NCBI RefSeq assembly: GCF_003312425.1
Contig: NZ_QNUX01000012.1
Span: 62,001 to 126,000 of the forward strand
Source of the DNA: Flavobacterium psychrolimnae
GTDB lineage: Bacteria > Bacteroidota > Bacteroidia > Flavobacteriales > Flavobacteriaceae
Direction of reading: 5' to 3'
DNA length: 64,000 bases
In this document: piece by piece, positions 55,835 to 62,958 of the stretch
Numbering within the stretch: the first letter of the stretch is position 1
Layout of the letters: every line of letters begins with the position of its first letter
Notes under the pieces: model-generated
Databases searched by the model: none
The model's input: only the letters and a program-made list of their open reading frames with translations
What the model was told of the DNA's origin: nothing
Program-made: the position numbers and the translations under genes

Positions 55835-57055
55835 ATGAACTATCAGGAAACCATAAATTGGATGTTTAATCAACTCCCGATGTACCAACTTCAGGGCGCT
55901 TCGGCCTATAAAAAAGATTTGACCAACACGCATTTACTGATAGCTCATCTTGATAATCCACAAGAAAAACTTAAGTGCATTCATGTTGCAGGAACCAACG
56001 GAAAAGGCTCGACATCACACATGTTGGCGTCCATACTTCAAGAAGCTGGTTATAAAGTTGGATTGTACACTTCACCACATTTAAAGGATTTCCGAGAACG
56101 CATAAAAATTAATGGAAAGGATATTTCTGAAGAATTTGTTACTGATTTCATCAATGAACACAAAACTTTTTTCGAATCCAATGACATGAGTTTTTTCGAA
56201 ATGACCGTTGGACTAGCCTTTGATTATTTCGCCAAAGAAAAAGTAGACATCGCCGTTATTGAAGTAGGAATGGGCGGAAGATTGGACGCCACAAACATCA
56301 TAACTCCATTAGTTTCGGTTATTACCAATATAGGATTGGATCACACACAATTTTTGGGAAATACTCTTGAAGCCATTGCTTTCGAAAAAGCGGGGATTAT
56401 CAAACCCAAAATTCCTGTAATAATAGGAGAATACACTCCTGAAACCAAACCTGTTTTTTTGGCGAAAGCCAAAGAATGCAATTCGGAAATTTATTTTGCT
56501 GCTGATTTAGTTTCAGAAACCTATCCTTCTGACTTAATTGGTGATTATCAAGTACACAATAAAAAGACGGTATTACAAACCATTTCCGTTTTAAATAGTC
56601 AGAATGAATTTAAAATCACTCCCGAGAATATAAAATCTGGTTTATTAAATGTGGTAAAAAACACCGGACTTCAGGGAAGATGGCAGCAATTAAGAGAATT
56701 TCCAAAAGTTATTTGCGATACTGCACACAACAAAAACGGTCTTGAAATAGTATTGAACCAAATTCAAAAAGAAGATTTTGATACTTTACACATCGTTTTA
56801 GGAGTAGTAAATGACAAAGATTTAGAAGAAATCCTGCCTTTATTCCCTAAAAAAGCAATTTATTATTTCTGTAAGCCAAATATTCCTCGCGGGTTAGATG
56901 TTGTAATTTTAAAACAAAAAGCTACCAGTTTCGAACTAAAAGGAGAAGTATACAATTCTGTTTCAGAAGCTTACCAAAAAGCACTGAAAAATGCAGAGAT
57001 CACTGACTTTATATACATTGGAGGAAGTACATTTGTGGTCGCAGAAATTTTATAA
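55835..57055 (+). CDS. folC: Folylpolyglutamate synthase / dihydrofolate synthase
   Basis: A 406-residue Mur-ligase-fold enzyme that adds glutamate to dihydropteroate and folates. The P-loop is GTNGKGSTSHMLASILQEAG near residue 52, followed by YTSPHLKDFRERI; VGMGGRLDATN near 147 and DTAHNKNGLEIVLNQ near 290 are family motifs. Length is normal. Its promoter is not obvious. Confidence 0.94.
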   Translation: MNYQETINWMFNQLPMYQLQGASAYKKDLTNTHLLIAHLDNPQEKLKCIHVAGTNGKGSTSHMLASILQEAGYKVGLYTSPHLKDFRERIKINGKDISEEFVTDFINEHKTFFESNDMSFFEMTVGLAFDYFAKEKVDIAVIEVGMGGRLDATNIITPLVSVITNIGLDHTQFLGNTLEAIAFEKAGIIKPKIPVIIGEYTPETKPVFLAKAKECNSEIYFAADLVSETYPSDLIGDYQVHNKKTVLQTISVLNSQNEFKITPENIKSGLLNVVKNTGLQGRWQQLREFPKVICDTAHNKNGLEIVLNQIQKEDFDTLHIVLGVVNDKDLEEILPLFPKKAIYYFCKPNIPRGLDVVILKQKATSFELKGEVYNSVSEAYQKALKNAEITDFIYIGGSTFVVAEIL

Positions 57056-57072
57056 TTTTTTTATTTTTTTTC

Positions 57073-57102
57073 TTGCAAATACCAATTCTAGTCGTATATT
57101 TG
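57073..57102 (+). promoter_or_regulatory. Promoter of tRNA-Val
   Basis: TTG (57073-57075), 19 nt, then TATATTTG (57095-57102): a perfect Bacteroidetes promoter. Transcription should start near 57107, about 35 nt before the mature tRNA. Confidence 0.82.
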
Positions 57103-57141
57103 CACACGCAATAACGGAAACGAAAGTAACCAAATTGTTTA

Positions 57142-57216
57142 GGGCGATTAGCTCAGCTGGTTCAGAGCACCTCGTTTACACCGAGGGGGTCGGGGGTTCG
57201 AACCCCTCATCGCCCA
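57142..57216 (+). tRNA. tRNA-Val (anticodon UAC)
   Basis: A 75-nt cloverleaf with acceptor stem GGGCGAT/ATCGCCC, D-arm TAGCTCAGCTGGTTCAGAGC, anticodon stem CCTCG/CGAGG around loop TTTACAC (anticodon TAC) and T-arm GGGGTTCGAACCCC. CCA is not encoded. The acceptor 3' end also serves as the end of the recombinase gene on the other strand. Confidence 0.97.
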
Positions 57217-58730
57217 CTTTGAGGGATAATCTTTAGATTATCCCTCTTTTTTTGATATATAAGATATCCCTTTTCCTCCATTTTACTGGCATTATGAGAT
57301 AACAGATCTAACATTGTAGGTGTTCGATATATACCCTTTTCATAGTACAAATTGCCATCGAACACCATGTTTACAAACTGACGTTTTTGCAAAACATCTG
57401 ACTTTGTATATATGTGTCTGATATCACCCAATAAATCCAGATTGCTGTCCAAAACCTCGAAAGCTTTACCTTTATTTGTACTGAATCTTTCTATTGCAGC
57501 TGTAAGGTTTAATATATGATCACTGTAGGTAGAATACCATCTGTCGTAAGTATCTTTGTTTATCTCGTCCCTAAACCATTTTTCTTCTACCGCATTTAAT
57601 CGCTGCTGAACTTCTTCCAGTTCATTTTTTTTGTCTGCTGCCTTTTTCCTGTTTGCTTTTACTTCCTGTTCAAGTGAAGCGTAACAGCCATTTCTTATAT
57701 CCTTAATCTGTCTTTCGGGAACGCTCATAAGGTCACAGGCATTTAAGAACTGCTCATGTGCTTTGATTGCACTTATATTGTTATGTTTTGAATGCTTGCA
57801 TTTATAATAGTAGAAGTATTTTCCAGATTTACCACGAGAAGGCGCACCAGTAAGCGGAGTTCCACAATGGCATTTTACAACTCCTCGTAGCGGTATTTCA
57901 TCATCGATAACTACCTTTACTTTATCAACTTTCTTCATTTTAGACTGTACCATTGTCCATGTTGTCTTATCAACTATTGGCTCATGAATGGCTGGGAAAA
58001 GACCTCCCGGCAAATCTTTGAACGGCTCAACCCTTACAAGCCCTGCATAAACGGGATTTGCAAGCACACGATCAATAGCCATGTTGCCTTTCCTGTCAAA
58101 ACCTGATTGATAAGCTATTTCTTTGATTTTATATAACGGCACATCACGCAGATACATATCATAAATTGTTTTGACAATTTTAGCTTCTATCTCATTTACT
58201 TCAAGGTGGCGCTGTTTTCCTTCTCCAACCTTGCTGTAGCCGAAAGGTTTTTCTCTAGTAAGGAAACGACCTTCTTTAGCACGGGCGGTATAGAGTCCGC
58301 CACGCACTTTTATACTCCTGTTGATATTGTCTTCTTCAGCTAGCAACAATTGTAAGCCTGCTCGGAAAAAGCTTCCCGGTGTATCATAATCAAAAACTAT
58401 CCCTTCGGTCACGCTGATAATCTGAATACTGTATTTTTTTTGGAATTGTTTGACCAAACTCATAGCTTCACCCGCATCCCTGCTGAAACGGTCAAGCTGG
58501 TCTACAAGTAGGTAATCCACTGATTTATAATGTTTGGCAATGAATGCCTGTAATTTTATAAAATCGGGACGGTCAAAAGTCTTGGCACTTTTACCCCTGT
58601 CGATAAAGGAATCTACCAACTGTATATTATTATATTGCAGGTATTGGTCGGTATACAATTCCTGTCTTTCAATCGAGCCATTACTTTGCCCTAATTGACT
58701 AAATCTTAAATATCTAATCGCCCTCTTCAT
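57207..58730 (-). CDS. Large serine recombinase (site-specific integrase)
   Basis: A 507-residue recombinase. The resolvase domain (1 to ~150) has the catalytic Ser11 in RYLRFSQLGQS and DRFSRDAGEAMSLV; the recombinase domain spans ~160-280; the zinc ribbon has CHCGTPL and YYYKCKHSKHN (cysteines near residues 294, 296 and 317), followed by a coiled coil (KKNELEEVQQRLNAVEEKW). It would integrate or excise the neighbouring element. The last codons run through the tRNA-Val terminator and the TGA stop lies inside the tRNA gene (10-bp overlap). Its ATG overlaps an upstream 51-codon ORF by 17 nt. Confidence 0.92.
   Translation of the reverse strand: MKRAIRYLRFSQLGQSNGSIERQELYTDQYLQYNNIQLVDSFIDRGKSAKTFDRPDFIKLQAFIAKHYKSVDYLLVDQLDRFSRDAGEAMSLVKQFQKKYSIQIISVTEGIVFDYDTPGSFFRAGLQLLLAEEDNINRSIKVRGGLYTARAKEGRFLTREKPFGYSKVGEGKQRHLEVNEIEAKIVKTIYDMYLRDVPLYKIKEIAYQSGFDRKGNMAIDRVLANPVYAGLVRVEPFKDLPGGLFPAIHEPIVDKTTWTMVQSKMKKVDKVKVVIDDEIPLRGVVKCHCGTPLTGAPSRGKSGKYFYYYKCKHSKHNNISAIKAHEQFLNACDLMSVPERQIKDIRNGCYASLEQEVKANRKKAADKKNELEEVQQRLNAVEEKWFRDEINKDTYDRWYSTYSDHILNLTAAIERFSTNKGKAFEVLDSNLDLLGDIRHIYTKSDVLQKRQFVNMVFDGNLYYEKGIYRTPTMLDLLSHNASKMEEKGYLIYQKKRDNLKIIPQSGR
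57221..57246 (+). terminator. Terminator of tRNA-Val, inside the recombinase frame
   Basis: A perfect 11-bp stem (57221-57231 with 57236-57246), TTTA loop, followed by seven T. It sits 4 nt after the tRNA. On the other strand the same bases code for recombinase residues near the C-terminus (RDNLKIIPQ). Confidence 0.88.
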
Positions 58731-58869
58731 ATAATTCTTTCAATGTTAATGATACAATAATTTCAATCATTAAATCTACGAATTTTTGTTCTTTTTCCTG
58801 TTCTATATCTTCATAATTTTTCAATATATATTCTTCTATATCAGTCTGTTTGACATCTTCATGCTTCAT
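58714..58869 (-). CDS. Small acidic protein coupled to the recombinase gene
   Basis: A 51-residue ORF beginning MKHEDVKQTDIEEYILKN and ending LYEEGD; it is highly acidic and probably helical. No family recognised. Support for its being real: an excellent Shine-Dalgarno AGGAGG 7 nt before the ATG, rare in Bacteroidetes, and a 17-nt overlap of its end with the recombinase start in another frame, a layout suited to coupled translation. It could be a regulator or a recombination directionality factor, but nothing in the sequence proves that. Confidence 0.6.
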   Translation of the reverse strand: MKHEDVKQTDIEEYILKNYEDIEQEKEQKFVDLMIEIIVSLTLKELYEEGD

Positions 58870-58893
58870 TTTGTACCTCCTTTGCCTTTTGTT

Positions 58894-58910
58894 AAAACAA
58901 TGTTTGTTTT
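58894..58910. promoter_or_regulatory. Operator-like palindrome upstream of the small ORF
   Basis: AAAACAA and TTGTTTT, perfect 7-bp arms with a 3-nt spacer, 24 bp upstream of the small ORF ATG. It may be a binding site controlling the small ORF and recombinase; A/T-rich DNA makes chance palindromes common. Confidence 0.35.
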
Positions 58911-59016
58911 TAAGTCTTATGAATTTAACCCATCTGAAAGCTTAGGAGTAATTACAGTCTCACCGAGGAACTCTTTGGCTGTATTAGTCTCAAGACAACA
59001 TTGAATACAGTTATAA

Positions 59017-59063
59017 AAAAACAAAGACAATCCCTCCTTATCGTCGGGACAGTCTTTGTTTTT
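59017..59063 (-). terminator. Terminator after the relaxase gene
   Basis: A 12-bp stem (59017-59028 with 59052-59063) continued, after a 2-nt mismatch on each side, by TCCC/GGGA. On the minus strand it ends in T residues. It separates the mob genes from the recombinase unit. Confidence 0.85.
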
Positions 59064-59149
59064 AAAAATTGTTGGTACAGCCAATTTGATGAATCACTCC
59101 TTTGTCGTGAATCAACAAAAAGGCTGGCGATTAAAATTGATAGTATGCA

Positions 59150-60439
59150 CTATCTTTTTTTGCGTCTGGCTTTCTTTTTCATTTGGTTGACAAATAATTC
59201 TTCATCATAGTCTTCTGCTTTTCCATTGGATAATAACCCTCCAAAGACTTCAATAAGGTTGTTTTCTTCATGGCTATAGGACATATTTTCCTTAACCAAA
59301 AAGTCAAACAGCTTGTGTGATTGTTTGATATCTTCATTTATAGTGGCATTGTTCTTTGAAGCAAGATTTCCTTGTACTGGCTGCTCCATTTTATTGCCAT
59401 TATTCCACCAGTCATTGAATACGTTAGCCGAAAGGTTTTTGCCTAATTGCGAACCATTCCACACGGATTTTGAACTATGGTCAATAAAGGTTATTCCATA
59501 AACTCTGCCTTCGGTATTTCGTCTTACAACGGTATTAATACCTCGTTCCAACAACCTTTTTTTGAATTCTTTTTCATCCGATGCCGTCTGTAAGCACATC
59601 TCAATGGTTGTCTTAAGCAAAGCTTTGGATGGCTCATTTTTCAACAATTCTTTGGACTTCCCATAGTGTTGTTGAAGCTGAACATATCCTGCCTGTTTAC
59701 CGAATAGCGAAGCCTTAAAAGGATTGCTTGCTTTTTCTCCCTTTTCATTTAATGCAAAATATACCAGTCCTTGTTTTGGGATTCCATTAAATTCCCCCTT
59801 GACTTCTTCGGCGGTAATATTGAAAAGGGAAAGCAGGGCATTGTAGGTGCCGAAACCCTCAAATTTGTAGTACTTTGGCAAATGACGGATTACCGAAGCC
59901 ATCTGGCTCTTTATGTCCCCAGCCTTATAATCAACGGGTTTGAATATTTGATTTTGTGGATTTTGCTTTTTCTCGATAGCCGATATCAGGCAGTATTCTT
60001 TTTCCAATTCACGACAGACATCCATCGAACGCCTTTTTTCAAATTTATCAGATATTTTTCTTCCCTCTTCATCCACGCAAACCGATACAATATGAATATG
60101 GGTACGGTCAATATCAGTATGCTTGAATACCACAAAAGGCTGTTCAGCGTAACCCATTTTCCGCATATACTCCTGAGCCATCAGTTTGAATTTTTCATCA
60201 CTTACCTTATCCTTCGGATCAGGATTGAGAGAGACATGTAATATTGGTTTTTCAGTCTTTCGATTGGCCAGCAGGTACGGTTCAAAAGAACGCAACAGTT
60301 GACCGACTGCATAACTGCCATCAGGAGTTTCAATTATCTTATTGGTATACAAAACCTGCCCGTTTTCCTTTTCCACTTTGAGCTGATTGTACACCAACGC
60401 ACCATACAGATTGTTGCCTCTTCCGATTTTCGCTATCAT
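59150..60439 (-). CDS. Relaxase / mobilization nuclease (Bacteroidetes MobB type)
   Basis: A 429-residue relaxase, closely like the MobB proteins of Bacteroidetes conjugative and mobilizable elements. It starts MIAKIGRGNNLYGALVYNQL and has the metal-binding histidine motif HTDIDRTHIHIV (His107, His114, His116); a tyrosine in the first 20 residues (Tyr12 or Tyr17) may be the nicking residue. It cuts oriT and pilots the strand in transfer. It overlaps the mobA gene by 4 bp. No coupling protein or tra genes are in the window, so transfer would need a helper. Confidence 0.9.
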   Translation of the reverse strand: MIAKIGRGNNLYGALVYNQLKVEKENGQVLYTNKIIETPDGSYAVGQLLRSFEPYLLANRKTEKPILHVSLNPDPKDKVSDEKFKLMAQEYMRKMGYAEQPFVVFKHTDIDRTHIHIVSVCVDEEGRKISDKFEKRRSMDVCRELEKEYCLISAIEKKQNPQNQIFKPVDYKAGDIKSQMASVIRHLPKYYKFEGFGTYNALLSLFNITAEEVKGEFNGIPKQGLVYFALNEKGEKASNPFKASLFGKQAGYVQLQQHYGKSKELLKNEPSKALLKTTIEMCLQTASDEKEFKKRLLERGINTVVRRNTEGRVYGITFIDHSSKSVWNGSQLGKNLSANVFNDWWNNGNKMEQPVQGNLASKNNATINEDIKQSHKLFDFLVKENMSYSHEENNLIEVFGGLLSNGKAEDYDEELFVNQMKKKARRKKR

Positions 60440-60873
60440 TTTTTCAGGTATTTTGCTTCAAACTCCTCAGTTAGTAGAATGATTTTTTGGCACAATACCG
60501 CCATTTCTGCTGTCTGCTTTTCCAATTTATAGAGATAGGCTGCGGCTTTCTTTTCAGAAAAATTGCGGTAAAGTATTTTTACTACTTGGTTATAATTGGT
60601 TCCTACAGCCCTGAACTGGCCGAATAAAGTGGTCAGGCGCATATAGTAATCCATGGTTGCCTTGTCAACCGTTATGGTCGTAATTCCTTTTTGGAAAATA
60701 CATGCCGTAATAAAATGCGCCATTACATCCATGCGTGAAGCTTCATAGAGAGAAAGGAAACATGCATTTTCCTCAGCACTAAGGCTTATAGAATAGCGGT
60801 GAACGGCGGGATCTTTCTTGGGATTCCTGCCTCCTTTATGCGGGGTGGTTTTGCCGTTGTCTTCCATAACCAT
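60436..60873 (-). CDS. MobA-like relaxosome accessory protein
   Basis: A 145-residue protein: basic N-terminus (TPHKGGRNPKKDPAVHRY), then a ribbon-helix-helix-like part (YSISLSAEENACFLSLYEAS), then FGQFRAVGTNYNQVVKILYRN and a helical C-terminus. It fits the MobA/MobC accessory proteins that bind oriT and aid the relaxase. The ATG at 60873 is used; the next Met is two codons later. Its stop overlaps the relaxase start by 4 bp. Confidence 0.83.
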   Translation of the reverse strand: MVMEDNGKTTPHKGGRNPKKDPAVHRYSISLSAEENACFLSLYEASRMDVMAHFITACIFQKGITTITVDKATMDYYMRLTTLFGQFRAVGTNYNQVVKILYRNFSEKKAAAYLYKLEKQTAEMAVLCQKIILLTEEFEAKYLKK

Positions 60874-60928
60874 TTTTACTGGTTTCGTCTAAATAATTTT
60901 AAAACCAATATACTTAATCATTAGTGAT

Positions 60929-60956
60929 CGCTTCTGGATATTGCAGAATATGGAAG
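60929..60956. promoter_or_regulatory. Candidate oriT inverted repeat upstream of mobA
   Basis: GCTTC-tgg-ATATT, 4-nt loop, AATAT-g-GAAGC: two 5-bp pairings separated by unequal bulges. It lies 55 bp upstream of the mobA start, where oriT of Bacteroidetes mobilizable elements is usually found. The nic site cannot be placed from the sequence. Confidence 0.35.
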
Positions 60957-61060
60957 CATTTGGCTTATTATTTCCGCATGTGGATTTTCGCTTTAAGGAC
61001 AACTCCCGTCAAATAAAGCCACGACAGGACAGTATGTAAGAGTGCCCCGCTTTCGGAATT

Positions 61061-61083
61061 AATTTCATGAAAAACGTGAAATT
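61061..61083. promoter_or_regulatory. Inverted repeat abutting the AbiEii-like start
   Basis: AATTTCATG (61061-61069) and CGTGAAATT (61075-61083), 9-bp arms with one mismatch and a 5-nt spacer. The right arm touches the ATG at 61084. It could be an operator or, as RNA, a hairpin that hides the start codon. Confidence 0.55.
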
Positions 61084-61764
61084 ATGCTCTACAAAGAAAC
61101 AGTCAGCAAGGAGATGTGGGAACTTCTCCAGAAACTTATGAAAGATGAAAAGCTGAAAGACTTCAGCCTTGTTGGAGGCACGGCTCTTAGCCTTATGATA
61201 GGCCATCGGCTAAGCATAGATATTGACCTGTTTACAATTAGAGATTTTGATGAACTGGCAATGCTTTCCCATCTTAAAGATCAACATCCGGTAAAAATCA
61301 GGGAGATACTTGAAAACACCATGCTTTTAGATATAGGCCTGGTTAAGGTAGATATCATTGCCCACCGATATCCGTGGCAGGAACCAATTCGGACTGAAGA
61401 AGGTGTACGTCTGGCATCTTTATATGACATCGGTGCTATGAAGCTTCATGCGATTTTCCAAAACGGCACAAGGATAAAAGACTTTGTTGACATGTATTTT
61501 CTTTTGGAACACCATTCCCTTAAAACCTATTTAGAAACTTACCAAAACAAATATAATGGAAATCCGAGACTAGCTGCTCTTGCATTAATGGATCATAGAA
61601 ATATAGACAAAGAAGAAAAAGTCAAACTCCTGAAAGGCAAAGAAACCAATTGGAACAAAATGACCCAGCGACTAAAAAAAGCAGTTTTCAATCCTTCCAT
61701 TTCATTTTCTGAATCAAAAAATCAAATTCCTCCACCCAATAAAGGAAATGGATTTAGACGCTAA
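61084..61764 (+). CDS. AbiEii/AbiGii-family nucleotidyltransferase
   Basis: A 226-residue protein of the AbiEii toxin family. The nucleotidyltransferase motifs are GGTALSLMIGHRLSIDIDLF (residues 31-50; Asp46 and Asp48 the metal ligands) and the helix KLHAIFQNGTRIKDFVDMYFLLE near residues 120-142. In known AbiE systems this protein modifies tRNA ends or other RNA and is restrained by AbiEi. Here no AbiEi precedes it; the next gene downstream is a DUF6922-like protein. The inverted repeat at its start suggests control. Confidence 0.85.
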   Translation: MLYKETVSKEMWELLQKLMKDEKLKDFSLVGGTALSLMIGHRLSIDIDLFTIRDFDELAMLSHLKDQHPVKIREILENTMLLDIGLVKVDIIAHRYPWQEPIRTEEGVRLASLYDIGAMKLHAIFQNGTRIKDFVDMYFLLEHHSLKTYLETYQNKYNGNPRLAALALMDHRNIDKEEKVKLLKGKETNWNKMTQRLKKAVFNPSISFSESKNQIPPPNKGNGFRR

Positions 61765-61768
61765 GCGT

Positions 61769-61799
61769 TTGAATAAGAAGTTAAAAAATCGTATATTTA
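61769..61799 (+). promoter_or_regulatory. Possible own promoter of the DUF6922-like gene
   Basis: TTG (61769-61771), 20 nt, then TATATTTA (61792-61799), one base off TAnnTTTG. It ends 4 nt before the ATG at 61804, so the mRNA would be leaderless. Confidence 0.5.
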
Positions 61800-61803
61800 C
61801 TTC

Positions 61804-62121
61804 ATGGCACGAGTTAAAAAAAATAAGGCATTCCCAAATCTAAACCCAGTATTTTTTTGGGATTTCGATATAGATGCAATGGACTTTGAGAGAGCCTATA
61901 AAACTATTATTGCCCGTATCGTAGAGCGTGGAGGAAAAGAAGAAATCGACGAAATTGTTCGTTTCTACGGCCTTGAAAAGGTGGTGAAAGCGATTCGTGA
62001 CGAAATTTATTTTCTTCCAAATTATGCCATTGACAAGGCTTTAAAATTGTTTCCTGAACTTAAAAAGGAAGAGATGTACTGCTATCTTAACCGTAAAGAT
62101 AAACCCTACAGCTGGATCTAG
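61804..62121 (+). CDS. Small DUF6922-like protein, AbiEii partner
   Basis: A 105-residue protein with PVFFWDFDIDAMDFERAY near residue 15, IIARIVERGGKEEIDEIVRFYG and a C-terminal YCYLNRKDKPYSWI. From memory it fits DUF6922, found beside AbiEii-type genes in Bacteroidetes, so it may be the antitoxin of the pair. It is basic at the start and mixed charge after. It lies 39 bp past the AbiEii-like gene and may have its own promoter. Confidence 0.7.
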   Translation: MARVKKNKAFPNLNPVFFWDFDIDAMDFERAYKTIIARIVERGGKEEIDEIVRFYGLEKVVKAIRDEIYFLPNYAIDKALKLFPELKKEEMYCYLNRKDKPYSWI

Positions 62122-62428
62122 TTTTTATACTATAAGCCATTCTTACGAACAAATAAATAAAAAGAAAACGAAGTTAGGCCAAGCATTAAACTTAGCAAAA
62201 GACTACGGCATAATGTCTTGCTCGTTCCTCACAATCCACCCTTACGGGACTTATTCCGTTTCCTTTTGCTAAGTTTACTGCCAGCCCTGTGAAATTGCTT
62301 TCTTTTTCTTTTTTACGGTTTTTCTGTTTTCTTTTGAATTTATATTTATGCCTTTGCATATGCACATACAGCAATATTTGAAAGCTTAAATATTTACTCA
62401 TGTCCACATTCATATTTATATGTAAAAG

Positions 62429-62592
62429 CGTATATACATAAATACAGTTTTAAAAGCATATGTATATATTTCAATCTGTAGCTATTAACAACTATGCTTA
62501 CATGTTTACTTTTGTAAAGTAGTGCGTTGCTACAGAGCTTTGTGCTTATGGGGTGACAAGCGTAAATACATAAATACGTAAATACATAATTA
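62429..62592 (+). repeat. Iteron-like 16-bp repeats
   Basis: Units CGTATATACATAAATA (62429-62444), CGTAAATACATAAATA (62561-62576) and CGTAAATACATAATTA (62577-62592); the last two are tandem. They resemble iterons of replication or partition sites, but no Rep or Par gene is in the window. Confidence 0.6.
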
Positions 62593-62736
62593 GGTAAGTT
62601 TGATTTCCAAACTTGATTGTGATAAACAATCATAATCCTTATACTTCGATGATTATACTGGTCTGAGATTTGAAATCGAACGCTTTTTAAATTAATTTAT
62701 TGAATTAATTTACCTTCCAGTTTAGCTATATCAAAA

Positions 62737-62755
62737 AAAGGGCATCAAGCCCTTT
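62737..62755 (-). terminator. Small minus-strand terminator-like hairpin
   Basis: AAAGGGC (62737-62743) pairs with GCCCTTT (62749-62755), 5-nt loop; on the minus strand seven T follow the right-hand arm. No gene nearby needs it, so it may be a remnant. Confidence 0.6.
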
Positions 62756-62795
62756 CAATTAAAACCATCGGTAAGAATATTTTCGAGAGAAAATA

Positions 62796-62849
62796 GCAAG
62801 TTGTGTTTTGAACTGCTTGAAATACTTTCCGCAGCTCAAAACCACTTGC
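62796..62849. repeat. Long imperfect inverted repeat
   Basis: A 21-nt arm (62796-62816, begins GCAAGTTGTGTTTTGAACTGC) faces a 19-nt arm (62831-62849, ends CCACTTGC); they pair except for a 2-nt bulge and two mismatches, with a 14-nt spacer. Similar sequences, as I remember, occur in Bacteroidetes conjugative elements. Confidence 0.65.
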
Positions 62850-62921
62850 CCTTGCAGGGGGCTGGAAAACGTCTCCAAAGTCGGCGTTTTATCAAAATTC
62901 TAAATGGATTTACGATTAACG

Positions 62922-62953
62922 AATAAGTGCAGTTTGAAAAAACTGCACTTATT
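62922..62953 (-). terminator. Terminator of the S9 peptidase gene
   Basis: A perfect 14-bp stem (62922-62935 with 62940-62953) and 4-nt loop, 5 nt past the stop codon on the minus strand. The T run is short. Confidence 0.82.
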
Positions 62954-62958
62954 TATTT

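Larger units (their letters stand above)
62122..62958. other. Non-coding stretch at the end of the accessory region
   Basis: About 840 bp without a convincing gene. In order: A/T-rich DNA; a segment near 62200-62300 whose bases (ctcacaatccacccttacgg) I associate with conserved non-coding DNA of Bacteroidetes conjugative elements; repeats of CGTAAATACATAAATA type (62429-62592); a small minus-strand terminator-like hairpin (62737-62755); a long imperfect inverted repeat (62796-62849); and the terminator of the S9 peptidase gene. The end of the element should lie within or just beyond it. Confidence 0.6.

Noticed and set aside
58786..59004. A 72-codon plus-strand ORF upstream of the recombinase
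   Set aside because: Phe-rich from A/T-rich DNA, and it is antisense to the better-supported small ORF at 58714-58869.
59771..60241. A 156-codon plus-strand ORF inside the relaxase gene
   Set aside because: The minus-strand frame is a clear relaxase; the antisense frame shows no recognisable protein.
62192..62413. A 73-codon minus-strand ORF in the non-coding end of the element
   Set aside because: Its coding support is weak (low-complexity Lys-rich start, no ribosome site or promoter), and the DNA looks like conserved non-coding mobile-element sequence.
57247..62739. A shared TTTTTTTGATATA at 57247-57259 and, inverted, at 62739-62727, as element ends
   Set aside because: Both copies follow hairpin terminators, so seven of the thirteen bases are T runs expected anyway; and integration sites should be direct, not inverted, repeats.
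57217..62958. A direct copy of the tRNA-Val 3' end as the far attachment site
   Set aside because: No copy of the tRNA end was found by reading to the window edge. The nearest likeness (ATTGCCCAC near 61360) is short and lies inside the AbiEii-like gene.
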